Of a stretch of DNA of 64,000 nt, positions 41,896 through 52,132 are shown one piece after another. Location: assembly GCA_965214485.1 (NCBI GenBank), contig CBDCBW010000012.1:310001-374000 (forward strand), given 5' to 3'. The notes beneath the pieces were generated by a model. The model was not told where the DNA came from. It saw nothing but the letters and a program-made list of their open reading frames with translations, and did no database searches. Source of the DNA: JANQRZ01 sp965214485 (lineage in GTDB: Bacteria; Bacteroidota; Rhodothermia; Rhodothermales; JANQRZ01). The translations under genes and the position numbers were made by a program. The stretch's first letter is position 1, and each line of letters starts with the position of its first letter.

Positions 41896-42873
41896 ATGGT
41901 TCTCGTTACTGGCGCGACCGGCTTTCTCGGCTCCGTCCTCGTCCGCCAGCTTTTGGAGGAGGGCGAAGCCGTCCGCGTCCTCCGCCGCGAGACCTCCACG
42001 CTCGACCTCCTCGGGGCCAGCACCGCCCGCGTCGAGCACGCGGTGGGCGACGTGAGCGACCCCGAGAGCATGGCGGAGGCGATGGCCGGCGTCGAGCAGG
42101 TCTACCACACGGCTGCGTTCGTCGGGTTCGGCGGGGCGAGAGACGCCGAGCAACTGCGCGCGGTCAACGTCGTGGGCACCGCGAACGTCGTCGATGCGGC
42201 GCGCGAGGCCGGGGTCCGGCGGCTCGTGCTCACCTCCAGCCAGGCCGCCTTCGGCCGCCCCACGCTCCCGTCCGGCGTCATCGACGAGACGGCGGAGTGG
42301 ACGGCTTCGCGCATGGACACGGCCTACGCCCGGAGCAAGCACGGGGCTGAGCTCGAGGTGCACCGCGCGGTGGCCGAAGGGCTCGACGCCCTCGTCGTCA
42401 ACCCGGCGGTGATCTTCGGGCCGGGGCGGGCGGGGGAGAACACCACCGCGATCGTCGACAAAGTCCGTTATGGCAAGATGCCCTTCGCCCCCGCCGGCGG
42501 GACGTGCGTGGTGGACGTCGAAGACGTCGCCGCCGGGCACCGCGCGGCGATGCGTCGGGGCGAGGCCGGCGAGCGCTACTTCCTCGGCGGGGAGAACCTC
42601 CGCTGGAAGGCCATCTTCGACCTTCTCGCCGAGGCGTTCGGCGTGCCGGGGCCGAGGCTCGTGCTCCCGCCCGGCCTCGCGCTCGCCGCCGGGGCCGCCT
42701 CCGAAGCCGTCGCCGCCGTGACCCGCTCGCGCCCGACGCTGACGCGCGAGACCGCCCGCCTCTCGGGCCGCTTCTTCCGCTACAGCAACCGGAAGGCGGT
42801 GGAAGACCTCGGGGTCACCTTCCGTCCCTTCCGCGCCACCGCCGAGCGCATCGCCGCTGCCTACGCTCGGTGA
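41896..42873 (+). CDS. NAD(P)-dependent epimerase/dehydratase (extended SDR)
   Basis: 325 residues with the Rossmann motif LVTGATGFLGS at the N-terminus, HTAA, and YARSK for the catalytic Tyr-x3-Lys. The closest recognisable type is dihydroflavonol-reductase/3-beta-HSD-like SDRs; the substrate is not evident. Starts 91 bp after the biotinyl-carrier stop, behind the heptamer repeat. Confidence 0.87.
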   Translation: MVLVTGATGFLGSVLVRQLLEEGEAVRVLRRETSTLDLLGASTARVEHAVGDVSDPESMAEAMAGVEQVYHTAAFVGFGGARDAEQLRAVNVVGTANVVDAAREAGVRRLVLTSSQAAFGRPTLPSGVIDETAEWTASRMDTAYARSKHGAELEVHRAVAEGLDALVVNPAVIFGPGRAGENTTAIVDKVRYGKMPFAPAGGTCVVDVEDVAAGHRAAMRRGEAGERYFLGGENLRWKAIFDLLAEAFGVPGPRLVLPPGLALAAGAASEAVAAVTRSRPTLTRETARLSGRFFRYSNRKAVEDLGVTFRPFRATAERIAAAYAR

Positions 42874-42934
42874 CACGGACTCCTGGAAGAGTGTTTCAGA
42901 TAGCTCCCCTGGAACCAGCCTGCCCTTCTTTTCA

Positions 42935-42953
42935 TTTGACCATTTTGGTCAAA
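42935..42953 (+). promoter_or_regulatory. Palindromic operator of the toxin-antitoxin locus
   Basis: TTTGACCATTTTGGTCAAA: perfect 8-bp arms with a 3-nt spacer, 36 nt before the antitoxin ATG. Antitoxins of this family bind such palindromes to repress their own operon. Confidence 0.6.
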
Positions 42954-42988
42954 CAGATTAAAATAGACCAGACTCAGAGAGAATCCCT

Positions 42989-43288
42989 ATGACGTTCACA
43001 GCCAGCGAAGCCAAAACCCGCTTCGGTCGTCTGCTCGACACCGCCCAGCGCGAGCCGGTGATGATCGAGAAGAACGGACGGCCCTTTGCCGTCATGCTCT
43101 CCCGGCACGACTACGACCACTTGCAGCGCGAGCTGGCCGAACTGCGCAGTCAGGCAGAAACGGACTTCCTGATGCGCGGCAAGAACGGCGAGCGGCTGAC
43201 GAGGGCCGTCGAGGCGCACAAGCGCGGCGAGCGGGGCATCGTCAAGACCATCGAGGAGGTCGAGGCGATGGCCGACGATGCAGCTTAG
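42989..43288 (+). CDS. YefM/Phd-family antitoxin
   Basis: 99 residues. The N-terminal domain MTFTASEAKTRFGRLLDTAQREPVMIEKNGRPFAVMLS is typical of Phd/YefM DNA-binding antitoxins; the C-terminal half is charged and helical, as expected for toxin-binding. It overlaps the toxin start by 11 nt. Lower GC than neighbours. Confidence 0.9.
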   Translation: MTFTASEAKTRFGRLLDTAQREPVMIEKNGRPFAVMLSRHDYDHLQRELAELRSQAETDFLMRGKNGERLTRAVEAHKRGERGIVKTIEEVEAMADDAA

Positions 43289-43532
43289 CTTTCAGCCTGC
43301 CGCATGGGAGGATTTCCTCTACTGGCAGCGCACCGACAAGAAGTAGTTCAAGCGGATCGCAGCCCTCATCAAGGACGTGCAGCGTCACCCCTTCGAGGGG
43401 ATCGGCAAACCCGAACCGCTCAAGGGCGACCTTTCGGGCTACTGGTCCCGGCGCATCGACGGCGAGCACCGGCTCGTCTACGCCGTGCAGGACGACCGGA
43501 TCGACATCATCCAATGCCGCAGGCACTACTGA
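43278..43532 (+). pseudogene. YoeB/Txe-family toxin with an in-frame TAG at codon 23
   Basis: Translation from ATG 43278 gives MQLSFQPAAWEDFLYWQRTD, Lys-Lys, then TAG (43344-43346), then continues in the same frame as a perfect YoeB: GKPEPLKGDLSGYWSRRI, GEHRLVYAV and the C-terminal CRRHY. Catalytic Glu (EPLK), Arg and terminal His-Tyr are all kept, and the total is 84 codons, the family length. A single nonsense change has disabled the RNase, probably recently. Internal re-initiation or read-through cannot be excluded. Confidence 0.85.
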
Positions 43533-43779
43533 CCCCGCTCGATGACAACGGCGTACTGCATGGCTATTTCAGTCCGGCTTGCTTGAGGAGGGAATTGAGC
43601 GTGCCGAGCCATTAGCTACTCTACTGGTTTTCCCGCCCCGCCGTGAATGTGGAAATTTCCGTCTCGCCCAGCCACAGCGTCCGTAACAGCTTGACTATAG
43701 AACATACTAACTTGTCTATCTGCCGCCTGCTTCCCAGCAAAAGGAACGCTTCTCCACAGTGGCCTTTGAGCTAGGCACC
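43533..43779 (+). other. Low-GC intergenic stretch without genes
   Basis: About 250 bp downstream of the broken toxin. It contains TTGACTATAG (about 43691) that could be promoter-like, but I see no conserved gene or repeat. Confidence 0.4.
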
Positions 43780-43805
43780 TGAAACACTAGTGCCCAAGTG
43801 TTTCA
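43780..43805 (-). terminator. Hairpin at the 3' end of the ZIP gene
   Basis: Arms TGAAACACT (43780-43788) and AGTGTTTCA (43797-43805), perfect 9 bp; the ZIP stop codon is inside the second arm. It has no T-run; probable transcript-end structure. Confidence 0.4.
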
Positions 43806-44609
43806 ATGCCGGGCGTCGAAGCCGAGGGCGGCGGGGAGGAGCATCACCCCGACGCCGAGGAGGATCATCACGAGCTGCCAGACGGACTTCGTCGCGGGGT
43901 AGCTGTGGTGGTGGTTCAGCTCGGGGATGAGGTCGCTCCCGGCGATGTAGATGAACGAGCCGGCGGTGATCGGGAGCAGGTAGTCGGCGTAGCCCTCGAT
44001 CTGCGTCCCCACCGTGAGCGAGAGGAGCGCGCCGAGGACGGCGGCGAGACCCGAGACGAAGTTGTACTTCAGCGCCCGCTTCGGCTCCATGCCGCCGTAG
44101 ACGAGTACGCCGAAGTCGCCGATCTCCTGCGGGATTTCGTGGAGCATCACCGCCACGGTCGTCACGACCCCCGCCGGGACCGAGACCAGGTAGGCCGCCG
44201 CGATCACGGCTCCGTCGATCAGGTTGTGCGCCGCGTCGCCGACGAGGTTCATCGTCGCAAACGGCTTGACCGGCGCGCGCTCGATCTTGAGGGCGGCGGC
44301 CACCTCGGCCTCGGCCACGACGCCCGCCACGCCGTGGTCGTGCCGCCAGTGGAGGAACTTTTCGAGGACGAAAAACGAGAGGACGCCCGCGAGCACGAGC
44401 AGCCCCGCCGTCTGGTCGCCGAGCGCGGCGAAGGCGCGCGGGATGAGGTGGATGAGGGCCCCCCCGAGCATCGCCCCGACGGCGAACGAGACGAGGAGAA
44501 ACACGGTCCGCTCGAGCCGAGCCGCGTTGAGCGACAGCGTGAACACGCCGACGAGCGAGACGAGGCTGACGAGGAGCACACTGCCGAGCGCGTAGAGCCA
44601 GAGGTGCAT
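43803..44609 (-). CDS. ZIP-family divalent metal transporter
   Basis: 268 residues, 8 predicted helices. Metal-site motifs GDAAHNLIDG (helix IV) and MLHEIPQEIGDF (helix V) identify a ZIP permease, likely for zinc, iron or manganese. A His-containing variable loop (EKFLHWRHDHG) lies between helices III and IV. Divergent from aroF, separated by 158 bp. Confidence 0.93.
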   Translation of the reverse strand: MHLWLYALGSVLLVSLVSLVGVFTLSLNAARLERTVFLLVSFAVGAMLGGALIHLIPRAFAALGDQTAGLLVLAGVLSFFVLEKFLHWRHDHGVAGVVAEAEVAAALKIERAPVKPFATMNLVGDAAHNLIDGAVIAAAYLVSVPAGVVTTVAVMLHEIPQEIGDFGVLVYGGMEPKRALKYNFVSGLAAVLGALLSLTVGTQIEGYADYLLPITAGSFIYIAGSDLIPELNHHHSYPATKSVWQLVMILLGVGVMLLPAALGFDARH

Positions 44610-44767
44610 CGGGAGAGAGGCGAGGGGAGGGGGGCCATACTGCCCATCCTTGCCGTTGTTCTAGCCGCTCCGCCCGGGGGGGCGCGTCCCGGTCGCGGGC
44701 GGAGAACCCGGACCTCACAGGGACGTATCCTCGCTTTACGTTTCGCTCGCCACACCCCCGCCTCTGC

Positions 44768-45820
44768 ATGATCGTCGCACTGCACGAGTGGGCCACCGAG
44801 GCCCAGATCGAGGCCGTCACCGAGCGCCTCGAGGCGTACGGCTTCGAGCCGCAGCGCATCGACGGCGCGCGGCAGACCGTCCTCGGGGCCATCGGCGTGC
44901 AGCCGGACTTCGACGTGCGCCACCTCCAGGTGCTCCCCGGCGTGGCGAAGGTCGCGCGCGTCACGAGCCCGTACCAGTTCGTCGGGCGGGCGTGGCAGGA
45001 GGAGGACACCGTGCTCGACATCGGCGGCGTGGCCGTCGGGGGCGAGGAGATCGTGGTGATGGCCGGGCCGTGCTCGGTCGAGAGCGAGGAGCAGCTCGAG
45101 GCCGCCGCCGCTGCCGTCGCCGCCGAGGGCGCGACTTTTCTGCGCGGCGGGGCCTTCAAGCCGCGCAGCTCGCCGTACTCGTTCCAGGGCCTCGGCGAAG
45201 AGGGCCTCCGCCTCCTCCGCACCGTCGCCGACCGCCACGGGCTCCGCGTCATCACCGAGGTCATGACGCCGGGGCAGGTGGACCTCGTCGGGGAGCACGC
45301 CGACGTGTTCCAGATCGGCGCGCGCAACATGCAGAACTTCGATCTCCTGCGCGCGGTGGGGCGGACCGAGCGGCCGGTCTTCCTCAAGCGGGGCCTCGCG
45401 GCGACCGTTAAGGAGTGGCTTATGAGCGCCGAATATGTAATGGCCAGCGGGAACCCCAACGTGATATTGTGCGAGCGGGGCATCCGCACCTTCGAGACCG
45501 CCACCCGCAACACGCTCGACCTCTCCGCCGTGCCCGTCGCCCAGAGCCGCAGCCACCTCCCCGTGTTCGTCGACCCGAGCCACGCCGCCGGGCTGCACGA
45601 CAAGGTGGTGCCGCTCGCCCGCGCCGCGGTCGCCGTCGGTGCCGACGGGCTCCTCGTCGAGGTCCACCCGGACCCGCCGCGCGCGCTCTCCGACGGCCCG
45701 CAGTCGCTCACCTTCGAGCAGTTCTCCGACCTGATGCGCCAGCTCCGCCGCGTCGCCGCCGCCGTGGACCGGCCCATGCGCGCACCGAGCGGTGCCCGGC
45801 CGCGCGAAGCTTCGGTGTAG
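44768..45820 (+). CDS. aroF: 3-deoxy-7-phosphoheptulonate synthase
   Basis: 350 residues: an N-terminal ACT-like regulatory region (about 1-70, MIVALHEWATEAQIEAV) and the TIM-barrel DAHP synthase core with VVMAGPCSVES, FLRGGAFKPRSSPYSFQG, QIGARNMQNFDLL and FVDPSHAAG. It catalyses the first shikimate step from PEP and erythrose-4-phosphate. The N-terminal extension resembles the Thermotoga/Bacillus type regulated by aromatic amino acids. Confidence 0.94.
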   Translation: MIVALHEWATEAQIEAVTERLEAYGFEPQRIDGARQTVLGAIGVQPDFDVRHLQVLPGVAKVARVTSPYQFVGRAWQEEDTVLDIGGVAVGGEEIVVMAGPCSVESEEQLEAAAAAVAAEGATFLRGGAFKPRSSPYSFQGLGEEGLRLLRTVADRHGLRVITEVMTPGQVDLVGEHADVFQIGARNMQNFDLLRAVGRTERPVFLKRGLAATVKEWLMSAEYVMASGNPNVILCERGIRTFETATRNTLDLSAVPVAQSRSHLPVFVDPSHAAGLHDKVVPLARAAVAVGADGLLVEVHPDPPRALSDGPQSLTFEQFSDLMRQLRRVAAAVDRPMRAPSGARPREASV

Positions 45821-45898
45821 CCCCGCCCTCGGTACAGGCTTTGCGCGGCCCTCCGCGCTCCTCCCTCCTCCCGTTTCCCCTGTCTGACCCGAAGATTT

Positions 45899-47734
<1,836 letters not shown>

Positions 47735-47757
47735 GAGACCGGCTTCCGTATCTTTCC

Positions 47758-47793
47758 GGCAGGGGCGCCATCGTGCGTCCCTGCCTTCTTTTT
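47758..47793 (+). terminator. Rho-independent terminator of glmS
   Basis: Stem 47758-47768 / 47775-47785 (11 bp, one G-U), hexanucleotide loop, then TTCTTTTT. Confidence 0.85.
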
Positions 47794-47882
47794 AGAGTGC
47801 CCCCGACCCGTGCCCCGTCGTCCCCACGCACGCGGGAATGACTAGCTAGGGTTTGTTAGAGGCTCTTAGTCACCGCCCAGCA

Positions 47883-48971
47883 ATGACGCCAATACCTGAC
47901 GAAACGCTCCGCGACATCAAAGCCCGCCACGCCGAGGTCGAGCGGCTGATGTCGCAGCCCGAGGTCGCCACCGACCCACGGCAACTCGCCGACCTCGGGC
48001 GCGAGCACTCGGAGTTGAGCGGTCTGAAAGCCAAGATCGAGCGCGTCGAGGCGCTTCGGCAGGAGGCGGCCGACCTCCGCGAGATGGCTGAGGGCGAAGA
48101 AGGCGAGCTCGCCGAGCTCGCCGCCGCCGAGCTCGAAGGCGTCGAGGCGAAGCTGCCCCGCGCCGAGGAGGCGCTCCGCCTCGCGCTCGTCCCGAAAGAC
48201 CCCGAGGACGCCAAAGACGCCATCCTCGAAATCCGCGCCGGCACCGGCGGCGACGAGGCCAGCCTCTTCACCGGCGACCTCCTCCGGCTCTACACCCGCT
48301 TCGCCGAGCGGCACGGCTGGAAGATCGAGATGATGGACGCCACCGAGGGCGCACAGGGCGGGTTCAAGGAGATCACGCTGTCCGTCAAAGGCCCCGAGGT
48401 GTTCGGGACGATGAAGTTCGAGAGCGGGGTCCACCGCGTCCAGCGCGTACCCCAGACCGAGAGCCAGGGCCGCATCCACACGAGTGCCGCCACCGTCGCC
48501 GTCCTCCCCGAGGCCGAGGAGGTCGACGTCGAGATCCACGCGAACGACCTCGAGATCGACGTCTACCGCTCCTCCGGCCCCGGCGGCCAGTCCGTCAACA
48601 CCACCGACTCCGCCGTCCGCATCACCCACAAGCCGACGGGCCTCGTGGTGACGTGCCAGGACGAGAAGAGCCAGCACAAGAACAAGGACAAGGCCCTCCG
48701 CGTGCTCCGCAGCCGGCTCTACCAGGCCAAGCTCGACGAGATCAACGCCGAGCGCTCCGAGCAGCGCCGCGCCCTCGTCGGCTCCGGCGACCGGTCCGAG
48801 AAGATCAGGACCTACAACTACCCCCAGAGCCGGGTCACCGACCACCGACTGGCCGGCGACGACAAGAACCACCCGCTCCAAAACGTCCTCGACGGCGACC
48901 TCGACGCCATCATCGCCGCCCTCCGCCTAGCCGAGAACGCCGAGCGGCTGAGCGGTGACCTCGGCGTGTGA
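47883..48971 (+). CDS. prfA: Peptide chain release factor 1
   Basis: 362 residues from ATG 47883 (MTPIPDETLRDIKARHAEVE). GTGGDEASLF, the catalytic GGQ in SGPGGQSVNTTDSAVRITH, and TYNYPQSRVTDHR identify RF1, which recognises UAA/UAG. It is relevant here that UAG ends several genes and interrupts the yoeB-like toxin. Confidence 0.95.
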   Translation: MTPIPDETLRDIKARHAEVERLMSQPEVATDPRQLADLGREHSELSGLKAKIERVEALRQEAADLREMAEGEEGELAELAAAELEGVEAKLPRAEEALRLALVPKDPEDAKDAILEIRAGTGGDEASLFTGDLLRLYTRFAERHGWKIEMMDATEGAQGGFKEITLSVKGPEVFGTMKFESGVHRVQRVPQTESQGRIHTSAATVAVLPEAEEVDVEIHANDLEIDVYRSSGPGGQSVNTTDSAVRITHKPTGLVVTCQDEKSQHKNKDKALRVLRSRLYQAKLDEINAERSEQRRALVGSGDRSEKIRTYNYPQSRVTDHRLAGDDKNHPLQNVLDGDLDAIIAALRLAENAERLSGDLGV

Positions 48972-48995
48972 GTCCCGATTCACTCAAAAAGAGGC

Positions 48996-49089
48996 TGTCA
49001 TTGCGAGGAGCGCAGCGACGCGGCAATCTCCTCACATCAGCAGTCCGAGGGAGATCGCCGCGTCGGCCTGCGGCCTCCTCGCAATGACA
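48996..49089 (+). repeat. Dispersed palindrome of the TCATTGCGAGGAG type
   Basis: TGTCATTGCGAGGAG followed by CGCAGCGACGCGGCAATCTC on the left, and GAGATCGCCGCGTCGGC followed by CCTCCTCGCAATGACA on the right, about 94 bp overall with a short spacer. It occupies the gap between prfA and the antitoxin gene and can fold as a prfA 3' hairpin. Confidence 0.85.
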
Positions 49090-49114
49090 AGCTTGGGTTT
49101 AGTTTTCTGAAGCC

Positions 49115-49327
49115 ATGAGCGTCCGAGAGATAGAAGTCCGAGAGATAGAAAACGCCCTCGCGAAGCTGTCCCATGCGGATCTCGCTGAGCTTGCGACGTG
49201 GTTTGCGAAGTACCACAACCGGGAGTGGGACGGGCAGATCGAGCGGGACCTCGACGCGGGCCGGCTGAACGCTTTTCTCGCCGAAGCGGAGGCAGAATAC
49301 AAAGCGGAGCAAGCCAAACCGCTGTGA
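49115..49327 (+). CDS. Small antitoxin-like protein
   Basis: 70 residues. The pattern LSHADLAELATWFAKYHNRE, WDGQIERDLDAGRLNAFL and a Lys-Pro-Leu end match the short antitoxins paired with ParE/RelE-type toxins. The 15-bp tandem copy GTCCGAGAGATAGAA (49121-49135, 49136-49150) gives VREIEVREIE at the N-terminus. The stop TGA overlaps a GTG that starts a toxin-like remnant. Confidence 0.72.
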   Translation: MSVREIEVREIENALAKLSHADLAELATWFAKYHNREWDGQIERDLDAGRLNAFLAEAEAEYKAEQAKPL

Positions 49328-49437
49328 ATCACCTCGGGTTCTGGCACATAAACTCCGCCATTGCAAACATCCCGGGCCCCGAGTCGGGACCCACCGGCTG
49401 GCTCTGTCCTGTGGGTCCCCGCCGGAGCCTGTCCTGA
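49324..49437 (+). pseudogene. Toxin remnant truncated by a dispersed repeat
   Basis: GTG 49324 overlaps the antitoxin stop by 4 nt. The first about 16 codons read VNHLGFWHINSAIANI, resembling the start of RelE/ParE-type partners (HxxxFW). The frame then enters the GGGACCCACCGG palindrome and stops at 49437 after 37 codons. The rest of the toxin is absent. Confidence 0.5.
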
Positions 49438-49462
49438 GCGCAGTCGAACGGGCGGGGATGAC
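49383..49462 (+). repeat. Dispersed GC-rich palindrome (CTGAGCGCAGTCGAACGGG), copy 2
   Basis: Stem TCCCCGCC (49416-49423) / GGCGGGGA (49451-49458) around GGAGCCTGTCCTGAGCGCAG; an outer GGGACCCACCGG also pairs with TGTGGGTCCC. Same words as 40305-40370. This family (CTGTCCTGAGCGCAGTCGAA) is, from general knowledge, dispersed in many unrelated bacterial genomes. Confidence 0.75.
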
Positions 49463-49534
49463 GTGTGTAAAGGTTGGAGGCAGAGATCAGAACCGCTGCG
49501 CTAACTTCCGGCTGCGAACCGGATTCCTGACTCT

Positions 49535-51292
49535 ATGCAAAAGCGCACGCTGCTCGTCCTCTTCCTCTGCCTCGCGGGCCTTGCCGCGCTCGGGATGCAG
49601 GTGGAGCCGGGGGTGCCGCCGGCAGCGCCGGACGCGCCGGTGCTGCTGGAGACGCCGCCCGCCGAGGACGCACCGGCCCCGACGTGGCTCTCGATCATCC
49701 CGGCGCTCGTAGCGATTGGGGCGGCGCTCGCGTTCCGGCAGGTCGTGGCGGCGCTCTTTCTCGGCATCTGGATCGGGGCGTGGATCACGTATGGCTCGCT
49801 CGCAGGCGTGTGGTTCGGCCTGCTCGACACGGTGCAGGTCTACGTCCTCGCCGCGCTCGCCGACGCGGACCACGCGGCGATCATCATCTTCACGCTGATG
49901 ATCGGCGGGGTCGTCGGGATCATCCAGAAGAACGGGGGGACGCAGGGGATCGTCGGGGCGGTCGTGGCGTGGGCCAACTCGGCGCGGCGGGGGCAGCTCG
50001 CGACGAGCTTCCTCGGCATCGCCATCTTCTTCGACGACTACGCCAACACCCTCGTCGTCGGCGGGACGATGCGGCCGATCACGGACCGGCTCCGCATCTC
50101 GCGCGAGAAGCTCGCCTACATCGTCGACTCAACGGCGGCACCGGTCGCGTCCCTCGCCCTCGTCACGACGTGGATCGGGTACGAGGTCGGGCTGATCGGG
50201 ACGGCGATCGCGGCGCTGCCGACCTACGACGAGGCGGCCTACTCGGTCTTCCTTCAGTCGATCCCGTACAGCTTCTACCCGATCCTCGCGCTGTGCTTCG
50301 TGTTCGCCGTGGCGGGCTGGCAGCGCGACTTCGGGCCGATGCTCCGCGCCGAGCGCCGCGCCCGGCAGACCGGACAGCTCTTCCGCCCCGGCTCCGACAT
50401 CGAGCACGCCGAGGTCGAGTCCAGCGTCCTCGTCCCCTCCGAGACGACGCCGGCCCGCGCCCACAACGCGCTCATCCCGGTCCTCGTCCTCATCGTCGGG
50501 GTGTTTGCTTTTCTGTTTATAACCGGTCGGGAAGCGGTGCTGGAGAAGATGGCAGCAGGCGAGGACATGTCTCTGACGCTTCAGAATATCGTCGGTGAGG
50601 CGAACTCGTACAAGGCGATGATGTGGGCGTCGCTGCTGGCGGTGATCGTGGCGGTCGCGCTCTCGGTCGGGCAGCGGATCCTGACGCTGACCGAGACGCT
50701 CGACGCGTGGTACGCCGGGATGAAGGCGATGCTCTTGGCGATCATCATCCTCGTCCTCGCGTGGGCGCTCTCGAACGTCAACGACGCCCTCGGCACCGCC
50801 GACTGGCTGGTCTCGACGCTCTCGGGCAGCCTCGTGCCCGGCGTCGTTCCGACGCTCGTCTTTCTCCTCGCCGCCGCCACCGCGTTCTCCACCGGGTCGA
50901 GTTGGGGGACGATGGGGATTCTGATGCCGCTCGTGGTCCCGCTCGCCTACGGCGTCCTCGCCGCCGACGGCTTGCACACGAACGCCGAGTACCACCACAT
51001 CATCTACTCGGCGGTGTCCGCCGTCCTCGCCGGGGCCGTGTGGGGCGACCACTGCTCGCCGATCTCGGACACGACGATCTTGTCGTCGCTGGCCTCGGGG
51101 TGCGACCACATCGACCACGTCCGCACCCAGCTTCCGTACGCGCTCGTCGTCGGGTTCGTGGCGATCCTCCTCGGGACGCTGCCGGCGGGCTTCGGCGCGC
51201 CGTGGTGGCTGTGCCTGCCCGTCGCGGCGGCGGTATTGCTCGGCGGCTTCCGGTACTTCAGCGAGCCGGTCGAGGACGGCATCACGGCGTAG
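49535..51292 (+). CDS. nhaC: NhaC-family Na+/H+ antiporter
   Basis: 585 residues and about 12 helices after a signal-like N-terminus. NhaC blocks: FFDDYANTLVVGGTMRPITD, STAAPVASLALVTTW, FSTGSSWGTMGILMPLVVPLA, GDHCSPISDTTILSSLASGCDH. It exchanges sodium for protons at the inner membrane. Related lysine/malate antiporters cannot be excluded. The stop codon is part of a CGTAGGGGCG repeat. Confidence 0.9.
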   Translation: MQKRTLLVLFLCLAGLAALGMQVEPGVPPAAPDAPVLLETPPAEDAPAPTWLSIIPALVAIGAALAFRQVVAALFLGIWIGAWITYGSLAGVWFGLLDTVQVYVLAALADADHAAIIIFTLMIGGVVGIIQKNGGTQGIVGAVVAWANSARRGQLATSFLGIAIFFDDYANTLVVGGTMRPITDRLRISREKLAYIVDSTAAPVASLALVTTWIGYEVGLIGTAIAALPTYDEAAYSVFLQSIPYSFYPILALCFVFAVAGWQRDFGPMLRAERRARQTGQLFRPGSDIEHAEVESSVLVPSETTPARAHNALIPVLVLIVGVFAFLFITGREAVLEKMAAGEDMSLTLQNIVGEANSYKAMMWASLLAVIVAVALSVGQRILTLTETLDAWYAGMKAMLLAIIILVLAWALSNVNDALGTADWLVSTLSGSLVPGVVPTLVFLLAAATAFSTGSSWGTMGILMPLVVPLAYGVLAADGLHTNAEYHHIIYSAVSAVLAGAVWGDHCSPISDTTILSSLASGCDHIDHVRTQLPYALVVGFVAILLGTLPAGFGAPWWLCLPVAAAVLLGGFRYFSEPVEDGITA

Positions 51293-51420
51293 GGGCGAAC
51301 CCGTGTGTTCGCCCTGTCCGACGACTACCGCGCGGGTCCGGGCAGACACGGGGGTCCGGGCAGACACGGGGGTCCGGGCAGACACGCGGGTCCGGGCAGA
51401 CACGCGGGTCTGCCCCTACG
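51288..51420 (+). repeat. GTAGGGGCGAAC palindrome with an 18-bp tandem array, copy 1
   Basis: CGTAGGGGCG (51288-51297) pairs with the terminal TGCCCCTACG; GGGCGAACCCGTGTGTTCGCCC folds inside. Four copies of GGGTCCGGGCAGACACG plus one spacer base start at 51334, 51352, 51370 and 51388 (period 18), then GGGTCTGCCCCTACG. The nhaC stop lies in the first word. Fills the gap before rluA. Confidence 0.88.
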
Positions 51421-51433
51421 GTGATCGGTGCTT

Positions 51434-52132
51434 ATGAAGTTCGACGTGCTTTACCTCGACAACCACCTGCTCGCCGTGGGCAAACCGGCGGGGCTGCTGG
51501 TGCAGGCGGACCGCACGGGCGACCCCGACCTGCTGACCCTCGGCAAGGCGTTTCTCAAAGAGCGGTTCGACAAGCCGGGCAACGTCTTCCTCGGCCTCGT
51601 CCACCGGCTCGACCGGCCCGTCTCCGGGGTCGTCGTCCTCGCCCGGACCTCGAAGGCGGCGTCGCGCCTCTCGGACCAGTTCCGCCGCCGGGTGCCGGAG
51701 AAGCGCTACCTCGCGCTCGTCGAAGGCCGGCTCTCCGGCCAGGGCACGCGTGAGGACTGGCTCGCCAAGGTCGACCGGCACGTGCGCGTCGTGAAGCCGG
51801 GCCACCCGCAGGGGAAGCGGGCCGAGCTTCGCTGGCAGGCGCTCGCGAGTGAGCGCACGCCGTCGGGCGTGCTCAGCCTCGTCGAGGTCACCCTCCTGAC
51901 CGGCCGGGCGCACCAGATCCGGGTCCAACTCGCCGCGCTCGGCCACCCGATCCGGGGCGACCTGCGCTACGGCGCGGGGCGAGAGTTCGACGGGCGCAAC
52001 CTCGCGCTCCATAGCTACCGGCTCGACATCGAGCACCCGACGAAGCGCGAGCCGATGTCGTTTTCCGCCCCGCCGCCGCCGACGTGGCGCGGGTATTTTG
52101 ACGTCCTCATCCGCTCCACCGTCGAAGCCTGA
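51434..52132 (+). CDS. RluA-family pseudouridine synthase
   Basis: 232 residues from ATG 51434. The catalytic Asp is in LVHRLDRPVSGVVVLA; TGRAHQIRVQLAALGHPI is the second RluA block. There is no S4 domain, so it is the short RluA/TruC-like type that modifies rRNA or tRNA uridines. The stop overlaps the yceH start by one base. Confidence 0.93.
   Translation: MKFDVLYLDNHLLAVGKPAGLLVQADRTGDPDLLTLGKAFLKERFDKPGNVFLGLVHRLDRPVSGVVVLARTSKAASRLSDQFRRRVPEKRYLALVEGRLSGQGTREDWLAKVDRHVRVVKPGHPQGKRAELRWQALASERTPSGVLSLVEVTLLTGRAHQIRVQLAALGHPIRGDLRYGAGREFDGRNLALHSYRLDIEHPTKREPMSFSAPPPPTWRGYFDVLIRSTVEA

Larger units (their letters stand above)
42891..43805. other. Low-GC toxin-antitoxin island bounded by 9-bp inverted repeats
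   Basis: GTGTTTCAG (42891-42899) and CTGAAACAC (43779-43787) bracket a stretch poorer in GC than both sides and holding the YefM/YoeB-like pair. It looks acquired; the boundary repeats may be coincidental. Confidence 0.4.

Noticed and set aside
45821..45898. glmS ribozyme upstream of glmS
   Set aside because: The leader is only 78 nt from the preceding stop and shows no double-pseudoknot core; the ribozyme is mainly a Firmicutes feature.
51334..51405. 18-bp array as a CRISPR
   Set aside because: The units are contiguous with no unique spacers and no cas genes are present; it is a tandem repeat within a palindrome.
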